A stretch of 15,068 nucleotides of DNA. It comes from an uncultured Desulfarculaceae bacterium (lineage in GTDB: Bacteria > Desulfobacterota > Desulfarculia > Desulfarculales > Desulfarculaceae). Position numbers and translations under genes: made by a program. Positions 6,319 to 13,598 of the stretch are shown here, in pieces (position 1 is the first letter of the stretch; each line of letters starts with the position of its first letter). The stretch lies in contig CALERA010000092.1 of NCBI GenBank assembly GCA_937908275.1, forward strand, positions 1 through 15,068, read 5' to 3'. The notes under the pieces are model-generated. The model was not told the origin of the DNA. It saw only the letters and a list, made by a program, of their open reading frames with translations, and searched no databases.

Positions 6319-7921
6319 GGAACACCGGCACGCTGGGGAAGCGCTGGTGCTCGGTGTGGGGGATGAAGCGCGCGGCCGAGAAGCGGTTCATCAGGGCCTG
6401 GTTCACGTTCAGCTCCAGATAGGTGAGCTTGTCGGTGACCGCCTCCACCTCCGGCCGGCTCTGGGGCTCGGTCAAGAGCTTCCGGCAGCCGGCCAGGGAT
6501 GAATTGCCCAGGGGCACGAAGCGCTCCCGGGGCAGATCCGGCAGCATGCCCAGGGTGATGGCGGTTTCGGGGTCGATGACGTTGCCAAAGGCCCCGGCCA
6601 CGTAGAAGGCGGCCAGGTCCTCGAACTCCACCCCCACCTCCAGGGTCACGGTGCGCAGGATGGTGTACATGGCGGCCTTGGAGCGCAGGAGCACGTCGAT
6701 CTCCACCTCGCTGATGACGATGGCCTGGCCGCTGGCGCTCTGCCCGGCCGGGACCACCTCGAAGCCCAGGCCCTCGTACTCGGTGGGCGCCACCCGGGGG
6801 TGGCCGGGGTCCAGCTTGCCCCGCATGTCCATTATGCGCGCCAGATAGAGCTGGGCCAAGAGCTGCAACAGGCCCGAGCCGCAAAGCCCCTTGGGGGCCG
6901 GGGTGGAGCCGTCGGCGGCGGGGATGATCTTCAGGCCCAGCTCTCCCGAGGCCGGGTCGATGCGCACCCCCTCGATGGCCCCGGGCTGGGCCAGGATGCC
7001 GGTCTTGGCCACCCCGCCCTCCAGGGCCGGACCGGCCGCCCCGGCGCAGGCCATCAGCCAGTCGCGGTTGCCCAGCACCACCTCGGCGTTGGTGCCCACG
7101 TCCACCAACAGGGCCAGGTCCGCCCGGCGGTGGAGGTCGGCGGCCACGATGCCGGCCACCAGGTCTCCGCCGAAGTAGCTGCCGACATTGGGCAACAGCC
7201 AGGCCACCGCGCCGGGGGCCAGGGCCAGGCCCAGGTCGGCCGCGAAGAACGGCGCGGGCCGGTTGATCACCGGGATGTAGGGCTCGCGGCAGAGCGACTG
7301 CACGTCCAGGCCCAGGAAGAAGTGGGTCATGGTGGTGTTGCCCGCGCCCACCAGGCCCGTGACTTCGGTTGGTTCGCGTCCGGCGGCCTGGCACATCTCG
7401 GCGATCAGGCCGGCCGCGGCCGCCACCAGGGAGCGGTGCTGGCCCTCCAGGCCGGCCGGGGTGGCGGCCGCGTGGATGCGGGTCAGGATGTCGGCCCCCA
7501 CCGCGGTGCCCGGGTTCTGGCGGGCGCCCCGGGCCAGCTCGCGGCCGTCGGCCAGGTCGTGCAGGCTGGCCTGGAGGTGAGTGGAGCCGATGTCCAGGGC
7601 CACGCCCAGGCCGTGGTTTCCCCAAAGCGCCCCGGGCAACAACGCCGCACGCGGGGCCAGGTCCGGCTCCGGCGGGAGGGCGCGGGTGTCGCCGGGCTCC
7701 ACCGCCACCAGCACCGGACCGGCGGGCGCGGCGGCCAGGGTGGCGGTGACCTCGTGGCCGGCGGCGCGGATGATCCTGGCGAAATCGTTGAGCAAACCCA
7801 CCGGGGTCTGGGGCCAGGCCCCGACCTCGCGGCGCAGGTGCTTGGCCAGGCGGTCGATGGTGGCGGTGTTGTCTTGCAGACTGGGCGGGTTCAGTGGGCA
7901 GTGGTGTTTAGTCAGTGACAT
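6311..7921 (-). CDS. ASKHA-superfamily ATPase, corrinoid-activator (RACo/DUF4445)-like, no ferredoxin domain
   Basis: A 536-residue protein. The phosphate-1 motif is LDIGSTHLQASL (109-120), with conserved VGAGNTTMTHFFLG (191-204), phosphate-2 LLVDVGTNAEVVLGN (271-285), KGLCGSG (344-350) and the adenosine motif VAGAFGNVIDPETAITLG (441-458). This is the domain that, in RACo/RamA proteins, uses ATP to drive reduction of inactive Co(II) corrinoid proteins. The usual N-terminal [2Fe-2S] ferredoxin with its four-cysteine motif is absent; the N-terminus begins MSLTKHHCPLNPPSLQDN. The ATG at 7919-7921 is preferred over an in-frame GTG 30 codons upstream, because the conserved-looking sequence begins there, although the ribosome site is weak at both. 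It is first in an operon with kinase-like, Usp and PAS genes. No corrinoid protein is visible nearby, so the target is unknown. Confidence 0.85.
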   Translation of the reverse strand: MSLTKHHCPLNPPSLQDNTATIDRLAKHLRREVGAWPQTPVGLLNDFARIIRAAGHEVTATLAAAPAGPVLVAVEPGDTRALPPEPDLAPRAALLPGALWGNHGLGVALDIGSTHLQASLHDLADGRELARGARQNPGTAVGADILTRIHAAATPAGLEGQHRSLVAAAAGLIAEMCQAAGREPTEVTGLVGAGNTTMTHFFLGLDVQSLCREPYIPVINRPAPFFAADLGLALAPGAVAWLLPNVGSYFGGDLVAGIVAADLHRRADLALLVDVGTNAEVVLGNRDWLMACAGAAGPALEGGVAKTGILAQPGAIEGVRIDPASGELGLKIIPAADGSTPAPKGLCGSGLLQLLAQLYLARIMDMRGKLDPGHPRVAPTEYEGLGFEVVPAGQSASGQAIVISEVEIDVLLRSKAAMYTILRTVTLEVGVEFEDLAAFYVAGAFGNVIDPETAITLGMLPDLPRERFVPLGNSSLAGCRKLLTEPQSRPEVEAVTDKLTYLELNVNQALMNRFSAARFIPHTEHQRFPSVPVFHA

Positions 7922-7955
7922 CTCGCGGCCCCGAAAATGCGCAGTGGTTGCCTGG

Positions 7956-7984
7956 ATATTGGCAAGGCGGGCGGGAAAAGTCAA
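7956..7984 (-). promoter_or_regulatory. Weak candidate promoter for the ASKHA-kinase-Usp-PAS operon
   Basis: On the minus strand TTGACT (7979-7984, 5/6 match) is followed after 17 bp by CAATAT (7956-7961, 3/6 match). It lies about 35 bp before the preferred ATG of the ASKHA gene, in the 214-bp divergent gap 7922-8135. It supports the shorter start, because the alternative GTG start lies upstream of it. The rest of the gap holds a short palindrome TCGGGA-gg-TCCCGA at 8052-8065 and no clear plus-strand promoter. Confidence 0.35.
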
Positions 7985-8135
7985 ACCCGGCGACGGGGGC
8001 AAAACTTGCACCGCGGGTTTGGCGGATGCAACATTGAAGATAAGGCCGGCGTCGGGAGGTCCCGAGGCGGCCCCGGCCCGGCCCCGAGCGAACAGCGGTT
8101 ACTTGGGATTATTCGTTAACAAGGAGGAATCCAAG

Positions 8136-8360
8136 GTGAAGCGCCTGCTCATGACCATGCTGGCCCTTTCGGCGATGGTGATCATGCTCACCGCATGCTC
8201 GCACTATTATCGCGTCACCACCTATGACGGACAGGTCTACACCGCCGACGGCCAACCCAAGCTGGACGAGGACACCAAGACCTACAAGTTCGAGCAGATG
8301 GACGGCAAGAAGGTGATCCTGAACCAGAAGGACGTGAAGGAAATCAAGCAGGAGGACTAG
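8136..8360 (+). CDS. Small YgdI/YgdR-family (DUF903-like) lipoprotein
   Basis: A 74-residue lipoprotein. The GTG at 8136-8138 is set by a perfect AAGGAGG (8121-8127) 8 bases upstream; the frame is open further upstream, but that part has no coding character. The signal peptide has two basic residues, then a hydrophobic core ending in lipobox LTAC, with C21 as the lipidation site. The mature part (YYRVTTYDGQVYTADGQPKLDEDTKTYKFEQMDGKKVILNQKDVKEIKQ) follows the YgdI/YgdR pattern: a TxDG strand, a K/QPKLD turn, a Tyr/Phe-Glu-x-x-DGKK strand and a final N-x-x-DVKxI. These proteins form small SH3-like barrels in the envelope, and their function is unknown. It is alone on the plus strand, divergent from the ASKHA operon and convergent with the thiolase operon. 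Confidence 0.9.
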   Translation: MKRLLMTMLALSAMVIMLTACSHYYRVTTYDGQVYTADGQPKLDEDTKTYKFEQMDGKKVILNQKDVKEIKQED

Positions 8361-8391
8361 GCCGCGCCAGCCGGCTTGGGGTGCGGCCAAC

Positions 8392-8456
8392 GACCCCTCG
8401 CCCTTTTGGAGGGGGTCCGGGGGAACCTTTTCGGGCAACCGAAAAGGTTCCCCCGG
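8392..8456. terminator. Two adjacent hairpins between convergent genes, probable bidirectional terminator
   Basis: The first hairpin pairs GACCCCTC (8392-8399) with the GA and GGGGTC parts of 8409-8417 around a CCCTTTT-containing loop, with one bulged base. The second is perfect: CCGGGGGAACCTTTTCGG (8417-8434), loop GCAA, then its exact complement (8439-8456), an 18-bp stem. They fill the 119-bp gap between the lipoprotein stop (8360) and the thiolase stop (8480). There is no long U-tract, but the symmetric stem at the meeting of two transcripts fits a shared terminator. Confidence 0.75.
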
Positions 8457-8479
8457 TTAGCTCTTGCCTTCTCTCTTCC

Positions 8480-9673
8480 CTACGAAACCTTGACCACCAC
8501 CGCGGCGGCGGTGTCGCCGGCGGCGCAACCGGCGAACAGGCCGTAGCCGCCGCCCAGCTTGACCAGCTCCTCGATCAGCTCCACGGTGCAGCGGGTGCCG
8601 GTGGGGCCCTGGGGATGGCCGAAGACCAGGGACGAGCCGTAGTTGTTGAAGATGCCCTCGGGGATGTTCATCAGGCGGCCCATGATGATGTCGTTGACGC
8701 TGAAGGGGTTGTGGGTCTTGACCGCGGCCAGGTCGGACACCGTGAGGCCGGCGTTGGCCAGGGCCATCTGGGCGGCCGGGGTGACGGCGGCGGCCATGCG
8801 GGCCTTCTCGGCCCGGGCGTAGCCATAGCTGAGCACCTGGATGGTGACGCTCTTGTCGGCGCTCATGGCCTTGGCCTTGTCCTTGGTGGTGACGATCAGG
8901 CCCGCGTTGCCGTCGGCGGGGTGGGTCTGGGCGCCGAAGGTGATGCAGCCGCCGGGGACCACGGGCTTCAGGGGGGCCAGGCCCTCGGCGGTGCAGGGGC
9001 TGATGCCCTCGTCGGTCTCCACGGTGATGACCTTCTTCTTGCTCAGCGCGATCTCCACCGGGATCATGTAGCCCTTCTGGAAGGCGCGGTCATCGGCCAT
9101 GGACATCAGGTACTGCTCGTAGCGACGGATGGCCAGGGCGTCGGAATCTTCCTTGCTCACCCCCCCGTTGTCGGCGGCCACGTTCTCGGCGGTCTTGATC
9201 ATGGCCTCGCCGCCGTAGGGGTCCTTGTTGAAGTTGTCCATCAGCCAGTTTTCGTGGATCACCTCGCCGCCCGGACCCAGGGGGTTGGGCCAGACCGCGT
9301 GGGGGCCGTTGGAGCAGCGGTCGGTGGTGGCCACCAGCATGCAGGAGTAGGTCCCGGTCTGGACCCCGGCCGCGCCGTTGTAGATGCTGGTGGCGCCGGT
9401 GGCGCAGGCCTGGCTGATGGTGGGGCCGCTGACACGGTCGTTGCCCATCAGGGCGCTGTACCAGGGGTTGGCGTAGAACCAGGAGGGCATGCCGATGGTC
9501 ATGCCGAAGACGCAGCCGTCCAGGTCCTGGGGATTGATGCCGCGCAGGGCGAAGAACTTCTTGGTGGTTTCGGCGGCCAACTTGATGGGGTGCTGGTTCT
9601 GGAAGCTCATCTGCCAGCGCGAAAACGGCGAGGACCAGTAGCCTTTGTGCGGGATATAGGCCTTGTCGAACAT
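8480..9673 (-). CDS. Thiolase-family acyl-CoA acyltransferase
   Basis: A 397-residue cytoplasmic thiolase, normal in length. The acylated nucleophile is C90 in SQACATGATSIYNG. The second half has THNPFSVND (H321, N322; the position usually written NEAF), YGSSLVFGHPQGPTGTR with catalytic H353, and GLFAGCAAGDTAAAVV with C383 as the second active cysteine. All four catalytic positions are therefore present, arguing for a real thiolase rather than a ketoacyl synthase. It would cleave a 3-ketoacyl-CoA with CoA, or run in reverse. It is the last gene of the operon, 130 bp after the acyl-CoA ligase, with AAGGAG before its ATG. The HNPF variant and the AGCAAGD loop differ from textbook acetyl-CoA acetyltransferases and resemble degradative or SCP-x-like thiolases. 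The substrate is unknown. Confidence 0.88.
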   Translation of the reverse strand: MFDKAYIPHKGYWSSPFSRWQMSFQNQHPIKLAAETTKKFFALRGINPQDLDGCVFGMTIGMPSWFYANPWYSALMGNDRVSGPTISQACATGATSIYNGAAGVQTGTYSCMLVATTDRCSNGPHAVWPNPLGPGGEVIHENWLMDNFNKDPYGGEAMIKTAENVAADNGGVSKEDSDALAIRRYEQYLMSMADDRAFQKGYMIPVEIALSKKKVITVETDEGISPCTAEGLAPLKPVVPGGCITFGAQTHPADGNAGLIVTTKDKAKAMSADKSVTIQVLSYGYARAEKARMAAAVTPAAQMALANAGLTVSDLAAVKTHNPFSVNDIIMGRLMNIPEGIFNNYGSSLVFGHPQGPTGTRCTVELIEELVKLGGGYGLFAGCAAGDTAAAVVVKVS

Positions 9674-9705
9674 GTCTTGCTCCTTGGGCTGGTGAACGGA
9701 TCAAC

Positions 9706-9732
9706 CGGCGGGGGACGCATACCTCCCCGCCG
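9706..9732. other. GC-rich hairpin in the ligase-thiolase gap
   Basis: CGGCGGGG (9706-9713) and CCCCGCCG (9725-9732) form an 8-bp perfect stem with an 11-nt loop. It lies about 30 bases before the thiolase start, in the transcribed direction after the larger hairpin at 9764-9791. It has no U-tract and is probably an mRNA structure rather than a terminator. Confidence 0.35.
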
Positions 9733-9763
9733 TTCTGGTCACGCTGCGCCGACGGCTTCCGGA

Positions 9764-9791
9764 GCCGGCCGGGGCGCGGACCCCGGCCGGC
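9764..9791 (-). terminator. Strong hairpin just after the ligase stop, possible attenuator or mRNA-stability element
   Basis: GCCGGCCGGGG (9764-9774) and its exact complement CCCCGGCCGGC (9781-9791) give an 11-bp stem, almost all G-C, with a 6-nt loop. It begins 12 bases past the ligase stop codon on the minus strand. No run of U follows, so classical termination is doubtful; partial read-through or protection of the upstream mRNA is more likely. Confidence 0.45.
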
Positions 9792-9803
9792 AGGGGCCGC
9801 CGG

Positions 9804-11387
9804 TTATTGCTTCTGGTCGGCCCAGTGGCCGTAACGCTCGCGCAGGACCCGGTGCAGGATCTTGCCGGTGCCGGTGCGGGGCATGTCGGCCTCGGGGATG
9901 AAGTCGATCTTCTTGGGGCGCTTGAAGCCGGCGATCTTGCCCTTGGTGTACTCGTTGAGCTCCTGGCCCAACTCGGGGTTGGCCTCGTAGCCCTGGTGCA
10001 GGATCACGATGGCGGTGACCGACTCGCCCCACTTGGCGTCCGGAACGCCGATGACCGCCACGTCCTTGACCGCCGGGTGGCCGCCGATGCAGTTCTCCAC
10101 CTCCGAAGGATAGACGTTCTCGCCCCCGGTGATGATCATGTTCTTCTTGCGGTCGACGAGGTAGTAGTAGCCCTCCTCGTCGCGGTAGGCCATGTCCCCG
10201 GCGCTGAAGTAATCGCCCTTGAAGGCGGCCTGGGTCTGCTCGGGCAGCTTCCAGTAGTAGTCGAAGACCATGGGGGTGCGGGAATACAGCTCGCCCACCT
10301 GGTTGACCCCCAGCTCGTTGCCATCTTCGTCCATGATCTTGATCAGGTCGGTGCCCGGGATCTCGCGGCCGATGGAGCCCAGCTTGTCGAACTGCTCGTG
10401 GGGCAGCAGCAGGGTGACCAGGCCGGCCTCGGTGGAGCCGTAGGCCTCGTAGAGCTGGCTGTTCTTGAAGTACTCCATGATGGCCAGCTTGGTGTCGCGC
10501 CGGGCCGGGGCCGAGCTGATCATCAGCTTCTTGACGCAGTCCACGTCATACTTGGCCTTGGTCTCTTCAGGCAGGGCCAGCATCATGATGTAGTGGGTGG
10601 GCACCAGGGAGGTGAAGCTGACCCGCATCTCGGCCAGGGTCTTGATCATGTGCTCGGGGTCGAAGGAGACCATGTTGTAGACCAGGGCCGTGGCCCCGAT
10701 GGTGGTGAAGACGTAGGAGTAGTAGACGCTGTTGATGTGGCACATGGGCATCACCAACAGGCCGCGGTCGTCGTGGCGATACTCCAGGGCGGCCACGTTG
10801 GTGAAATACTGCGCGGTGAAGGATTCGTGGGTGCGCACCACGCCCTTGGGCCGGCCGGTGGTGCCGGAGGTGTACATGATGATCCAGACGTCGTCGTCCT
10901 GGACCTTGACCGGGGGCTCATTGGGATCGCCGTTGGCGAAGACGTCCTCCAGGTGGCTGTAGCCGGCCGGGGCCGGGCCCTCGCCAAAGCAGAAATAGCG
11001 GTCGGCGGGGATGGTCTCCAGGTCCTCCTTGGCCCCGTCCAGGTCGGCCACGAAGGGTTTTTCCACGATGAAGGCCGCGCACTCGGCGTTGTTGACGATG
11101 TAGGTGTACTCGGCCGGGGGCAGGCGGAACATGATCGGCACCGCCACCAGGCCGCTCTTGGCGAAGGCCCCGTAGATCTCCAGCCACTCCAGGCAGTTGT
11201 AGGCCAGGATCGCCACCCGGTCGCCCTTTTTGAGCCCCCGGGCCAGCAGCCCGTTGGCCAGGCGGCAGCAGCGCTCGTTCCACTGTTTGAAGGTCAGGGA
11301 GCGGTAGAGATCCGCGGCCCCTTCCTTGTCGGGATACAGCGTGGCGTTCACCCGTAGAATGTCACCCACATGCAGCCAACGACTCAT
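9804..11387 (-). CDS. AMP-forming acyl-CoA synthetase (acyl-CoA ligase)
   Basis: A 527-residue ANL-superfamily enzyme: carboxylate + ATP + CoA gives acyl-CoA + AMP + PPi. Motifs appear in order: the P-loop MYTSGTTGRPKG (171-182), PMCHINS (214-220), the A5 motif YGSTEAG (316-322), SAGDMAY with the ribose-binding Asp (D398), the hinge region YYLVDRKKNMIITGGENVYPSEVEN (408-432), and PRTGTGKILHR with the adenylation lysine K509. Length and motif spacing are complete. The start is set by GGGAGG about 8 bases before the ATG. It lies 67 bp after the activase gene and 130 bp before the thiolase gene. In this operon it probably activates the acid whose CoA ester the dehydratase/reductase and thiolase then process. 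The acid cannot be predicted from the motifs seen. Confidence 0.94.
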   Translation of the reverse strand: MSRWLHVGDILRVNATLYPDKEGAADLYRSLTFKQWNERCCRLANGLLARGLKKGDRVAILAYNCLEWLEIYGAFAKSGLVAVPIMFRLPPAEYTYIVNNAECAAFIVEKPFVADLDGAKEDLETIPADRYFCFGEGPAPAGYSHLEDVFANGDPNEPPVKVQDDDVWIIMYTSGTTGRPKGVVRTHESFTAQYFTNVAALEYRHDDRGLLVMPMCHINSVYYSYVFTTIGATALVYNMVSFDPEHMIKTLAEMRVSFTSLVPTHYIMMLALPEETKAKYDVDCVKKLMISSAPARRDTKLAIMEYFKNSQLYEAYGSTEAGLVTLLLPHEQFDKLGSIGREIPGTDLIKIMDEDGNELGVNQVGELYSRTPMVFDYYWKLPEQTQAAFKGDYFSAGDMAYRDEEGYYYLVDRKKNMIITGGENVYPSEVENCIGGHPAVKDVAVIGVPDAKWGESVTAIVILHQGYEANPELGQELNEYTKGKIAGFKRPKKIDFIPEADMPRTGTGKILHRVLRERYGHWADQKQ

Positions 11388-11454
11388 GAGACGATCCTCC
11401 CTGCCCTGGTTGGTGGCCGGGCGAAGGGAGAGCCCCCGCGCGCGGCCGGTTGTC

Positions 11455-12237
11455 CTAGCGCGCCTGTTCGCGGGAGCGCAGCGCCAGGAGCGCCGCGCCG
11501 ATGGCCCCGGCCAATTGGGGCTGGGGCGGGGTCAGGACCTCGCGCTCCAGCTCCTGGGCCATCATCTCCACCAGATAGGGATTGTGGGCCACGACACCCC
11601 CTGTCATGACCACGGCCCCCGCGATGGAGTCCATTTCCAGGACGCGCTTGATGACACTGCGGAACAGGCCCTTGACCAGGGCCGAGAGGGGCGCGCCCTC
11701 CCGGATCTTGCCCAGGACCTCGGTGGCGGTGAAGACGGTGCAGAAGGCCCCCAAGCGGGCCTCGTCCTCGGCTTCGCGGGCAAGGGAATTCAGGCGCTCC
11801 AGGGGCAAGTCCAGGCGCAGGGCCATTTCCTCCAAAAAGGCCCCGGTGCCGGCGGCGCACTTGCGGTTCATCTTGAAATCGGTGCGCTGCCCCTGGTCAT
11901 TGACCTTGATGATCTTGTTGTCCTGGCCGCCGATGTCGATGACGGTCAGGGCGCGGGGAAAGAAATGATAGGCCGCCGCGGCGTGGGCGGCGATCTCGGT
12001 GCGGGTTTCCGTGGCCAGGGAGACGTTCTTGCGGCCGTAGCCGCAGGCGAAGACCGCCGCCAGGTCCTCGGACCGGGCCTCGGCCTGGGCCAGGGCCTCG
12101 TCCAGGGCCCGGGCCCCAGCCAGGCCGAAGTCCACCCCGGTGCGCAGCACCGCCCCGCCCAGCAGGCGGCCGAGCGGGTCCAGGACGGCGGCCTTGGTGG
12201 CCGCCGCGCCAATGTCGATGCCCGCGGCCAGCTTCAC
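11455..12237 (-). CDS. Acyl-CoA dehydratase activase (HgdC/BcrA-BcrD/BadF-BadG type ATPase)
   Basis: A 260-residue ASKHA ATPase that injects one high-energy electron, coupled to ATP hydrolysis, into its dehydratase or benzoyl-CoA reductase partner. Phosphate-1 is IDIGAAATKAAVLD (7-20), phosphate-2 VIDIGGQDNKIIKV (99-112) and the adenosine motif MTGGVVAHNPYLVE (211-224). RKCAAGTGAFLE (C127) and FCTVFTATEV (C166) carry the two cysteines that, from each subunit of a homodimer, hold one bridging [4Fe-4S] cluster. The start is the GTG at 12235-12237, overlapping the TGA of the dehydratase gene by 4 bp; the frame is open further upstream, but that part is a shadow of the neighbour. One activase of HgdC length, rather than a BcrA plus BcrD pair, argues for a homodimeric activator. 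Confidence 0.93.
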   Translation of the reverse strand: MKLAAGIDIGAAATKAAVLDPLGRLLGGAVLRTGVDFGLAGARALDEALAQAEARSEDLAAVFACGYGRKNVSLATETRTEIAAHAAAAYHFFPRALTVIDIGGQDNKIIKVNDQGQRTDFKMNRKCAAGTGAFLEEMALRLDLPLERLNSLAREAEDEARLGAFCTVFTATEVLGKIREGAPLSALVKGLFRSVIKRVLEMDSIAGAVVMTGGVVAHNPYLVEMMAQELEREVLTPPQPQLAGAIGAALLALRSREQAR

Positions 12238-13469
12238 GCGGCCAGTTCCTCCATCTGCTCCACGAAGGCCTCGAGGTTGGTCTTGGCCTGCTCGTCGCTG
12301 AACAGGCGCAGGTCGTTGAGGTCGCCGTTGAGCACCAGGGTGGAGAGCCCCAGGCTCCGGGCCAGGCGCTGGGGCATGGCGTAGCGGTTGTTGCTGTTGT
12401 TGGGGCAGGTCTTGGCGTCGTGGAAGATCACGCCCTTGACCCCGAAGCGCTCCACCCACTGGTGGATGTAGCGCTCCTTGTATTCATCGTCGCGCACGAT
12501 AAACAGCTCCAGGTAGGCCCGGGCCATGGAATCGAAGGGATCGCGCTCGTCGAAGGCGTCGAAGATCCAGGAGTTGCAGTAGGTGCTGGCCACCACCGCC
12601 GCCCGGCCCTCGCTCAGCAGGTCGCTGAGCATGCGCAGGCGGCCCCAGACCGGCATGCCCTCCCAATACAGCCGATGGCGCTCGCCCGGCACCGCCGCGA
12701 TGCCCTGGGCGATGCGCTGGTCCATCTCGGCCAGGAGGAGGTCGTAGTATTCCACCGCCTCGGGCAGGCCGCGCAGGACCACGGCCGGGGCCATGTGGAT
12801 GGTGTGGTCGAAGAAGGTCATGGGACTGGGAGTCCGGGCGGCCAGCTCCAGCACCCGCCGCCAGCGCAGGGTGCACTCCTTGGACAGGCGCACCGTCTCG
12901 CGCAGGCGGTCGATATCGAACTTGTTGCCGCTGACCCGCTCCAGGGTGGGGATCATGTCCTTGAACTGGGCCACGATGTCGGCCACGTGGTGGTCCTGGA
13001 CCGCGCCCAGGCCGCGATGGCTGCGCACCCCCACGATGGGCGCGTTCCAGTGGCGGGCGTAGAAGGCGAACCAGTCCTCCACGTCGCGGCACTGGTTGGT
13101 GTTGAAGACCAGCACGTCGGCCTTGGGCACCGAGGCGATGCCATAGGCCTGGGTCAGGGGGGTGACGCCCTTCAGGAACGCGCCCACGTCGGCGGTGAGG
13201 TAGGAGCAGATGTCGGGCGAGTAGCCGGCGGCGTTGGCGGTGGGTATAACTTCAGTGGCCATGCGGGTCGCGCCCAGCAAGGCCCCGTGATTCTCGGGGT
13301 AATAGACCGCGAAGCCCATGGCGTGCAGGAGTTCGGCCGGCCCCACGCTGGTGCACCAGGCCACCTTGGGCCTGCCCTCGCGGGCGGCCTGGTCCAGGCC
13401 CAGGAAATGCCCGGCCATCAACTCCTTCATCTTCTTGGTGGCCTTGATCGGCGGCGGGGCTTCGGGCAT
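12234..13469 (-). CDS. 2-hydroxyacyl-CoA dehydratase / benzoyl-CoA reductase family subunit (HGD-D type)
   Basis: A 411-residue iron-sulfur protein of the family containing HgdA/HgdB, BcrB/BcrC, BzdN/BzdO and the double-cubane protein YjiM. Recognisable blocks: VAWCTSVGPAELLHAMGF (36-53), YSPDICSYLTADVGAFLKG (83-101), VFNTNQCRDVEDWFAFY (121-137), YWEGMPVWGRLRMLSDLL (268-285), STYCNSWIFDAF (295-306), FHDAKTCPNNSNNR (349-362) and NGDLNDLRLFSDEQ (381-394). C88, C127 and C355 are the likely cluster ligands; C39 and C298 are further candidates. A GGAG site precedes the ATG. It is first in the operon and translationally coupled to its activase. No second dehydratase subunit is in the operon, so it may be a homodimer (as in YjiM-like proteins) or work with a subunit encoded elsewhere. 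Dehydration, ring reduction or another low-potential reduction are all possible. Confidence 0.9.
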   Translation of the reverse strand: MPEAPPPIKATKKMKELMAGHFLGLDQAAREGRPKVAWCTSVGPAELLHAMGFAVYYPENHGALLGATRMATEVIPTANAAGYSPDICSYLTADVGAFLKGVTPLTQAYGIASVPKADVLVFNTNQCRDVEDWFAFYARHWNAPIVGVRSHRGLGAVQDHHVADIVAQFKDMIPTLERVSGNKFDIDRLRETVRLSKECTLRWRRVLELAARTPSPMTFFDHTIHMAPAVVLRGLPEAVEYYDLLLAEMDQRIAQGIAAVPGERHRLYWEGMPVWGRLRMLSDLLSEGRAAVVASTYCNSWIFDAFDERDPFDSMARAYLELFIVRDDEYKERYIHQWVERFGVKGVIFHDAKTCPNNSNNRYAMPQRLARSLGLSTLVLNGDLNDLRLFSDEQAKTNLEAFVEQMEELAA

Positions 13470-13568
13470 GCGTTCGTCTCCATTAGGCCGGGGTCCGACG
13501 TCGCCGCCGCCGGATGACCACAGGCGGCTTTCCGGGCGGCGGTTGCATTTCGGGGTGGACAGGATGGT

Positions 13569-13574
13569 TATAAC
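13569..13574 (+). promoter_or_regulatory. Candidate -10 element for the HdrA-like gene
   Basis: TATAAC matches 5/6 of the -10 consensus and lies immediately left of the palindrome at 13575-13593. No good -35 sits at 17 bp; TTGCAT (13543-13548) is 20 bp away, so an activator or an alternative sigma factor may be needed. Transcription would begin inside the palindrome and give a leader of about 120 nt. Confidence 0.35.
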
Positions 13575-13593
13575 TTAGCTACAATCTAGCTAA
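13575..13593. promoter_or_regulatory. Palindromic operator candidate in the divergent promoter region
   Basis: TTAGCTA-caatc-TAGCTAA is a perfect inverted repeat with 7-bp arms and a 5-bp spacer, in an AT-rich island inside very GC-rich DNA. It covers the predicted start site of the minus-strand catabolic operon and also that of the plus-strand HdrA-like gene. Size and symmetry fit a dimeric TetR-, MarR- or GntR-type repressor. No regulator gene is in the window, so the binder is unknown. Confidence 0.6.
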
Positions 13594-13598
13594 TTCGC

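Noticed and set aside
7922..8011. Earlier in-frame GTG start for the ASKHA protein at 8011
   Set aside because: The extra 30 residues show no family-like sequence and no good ribosome site, and the candidate promoter at 7956-7984 lies downstream of that start.
7581..8135. Long upstream extension of the small lipoprotein frame
   Set aside because: A perfect AAGGAGG precedes the GTG at 8136, and the protein from there has a clean signal peptide; the upstream part is antisense to the ASKHA gene.
8381..9901. A 506-residue plus-strand frame across the thiolase gene
   Set aside because: It would run through the hairpin pair at 8392-8456 and antisense to a fully supported thiolase.
9807..11357. 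A 516-residue plus-strand frame across the ligase gene
   Set aside because: Antisense shadow of an AMP-forming ligase with all motifs present on the minus strand.
12238..12459. Upstream extension of the activase frame to 12459
   Set aside because: The extra 74 residues overlap the dehydratase gene out of frame and look like shadow; the 4-bp GTGA overlap gives a natural start at 12237.
13503..13541. Possible folded leader (CCGCCGCC / GGCGGCGG) before the dehydratase gene, considered as a riboswitch
   Set aside because: It is only a short GC stem in GC-rich DNA; no conserved riboswitch core was recognised.
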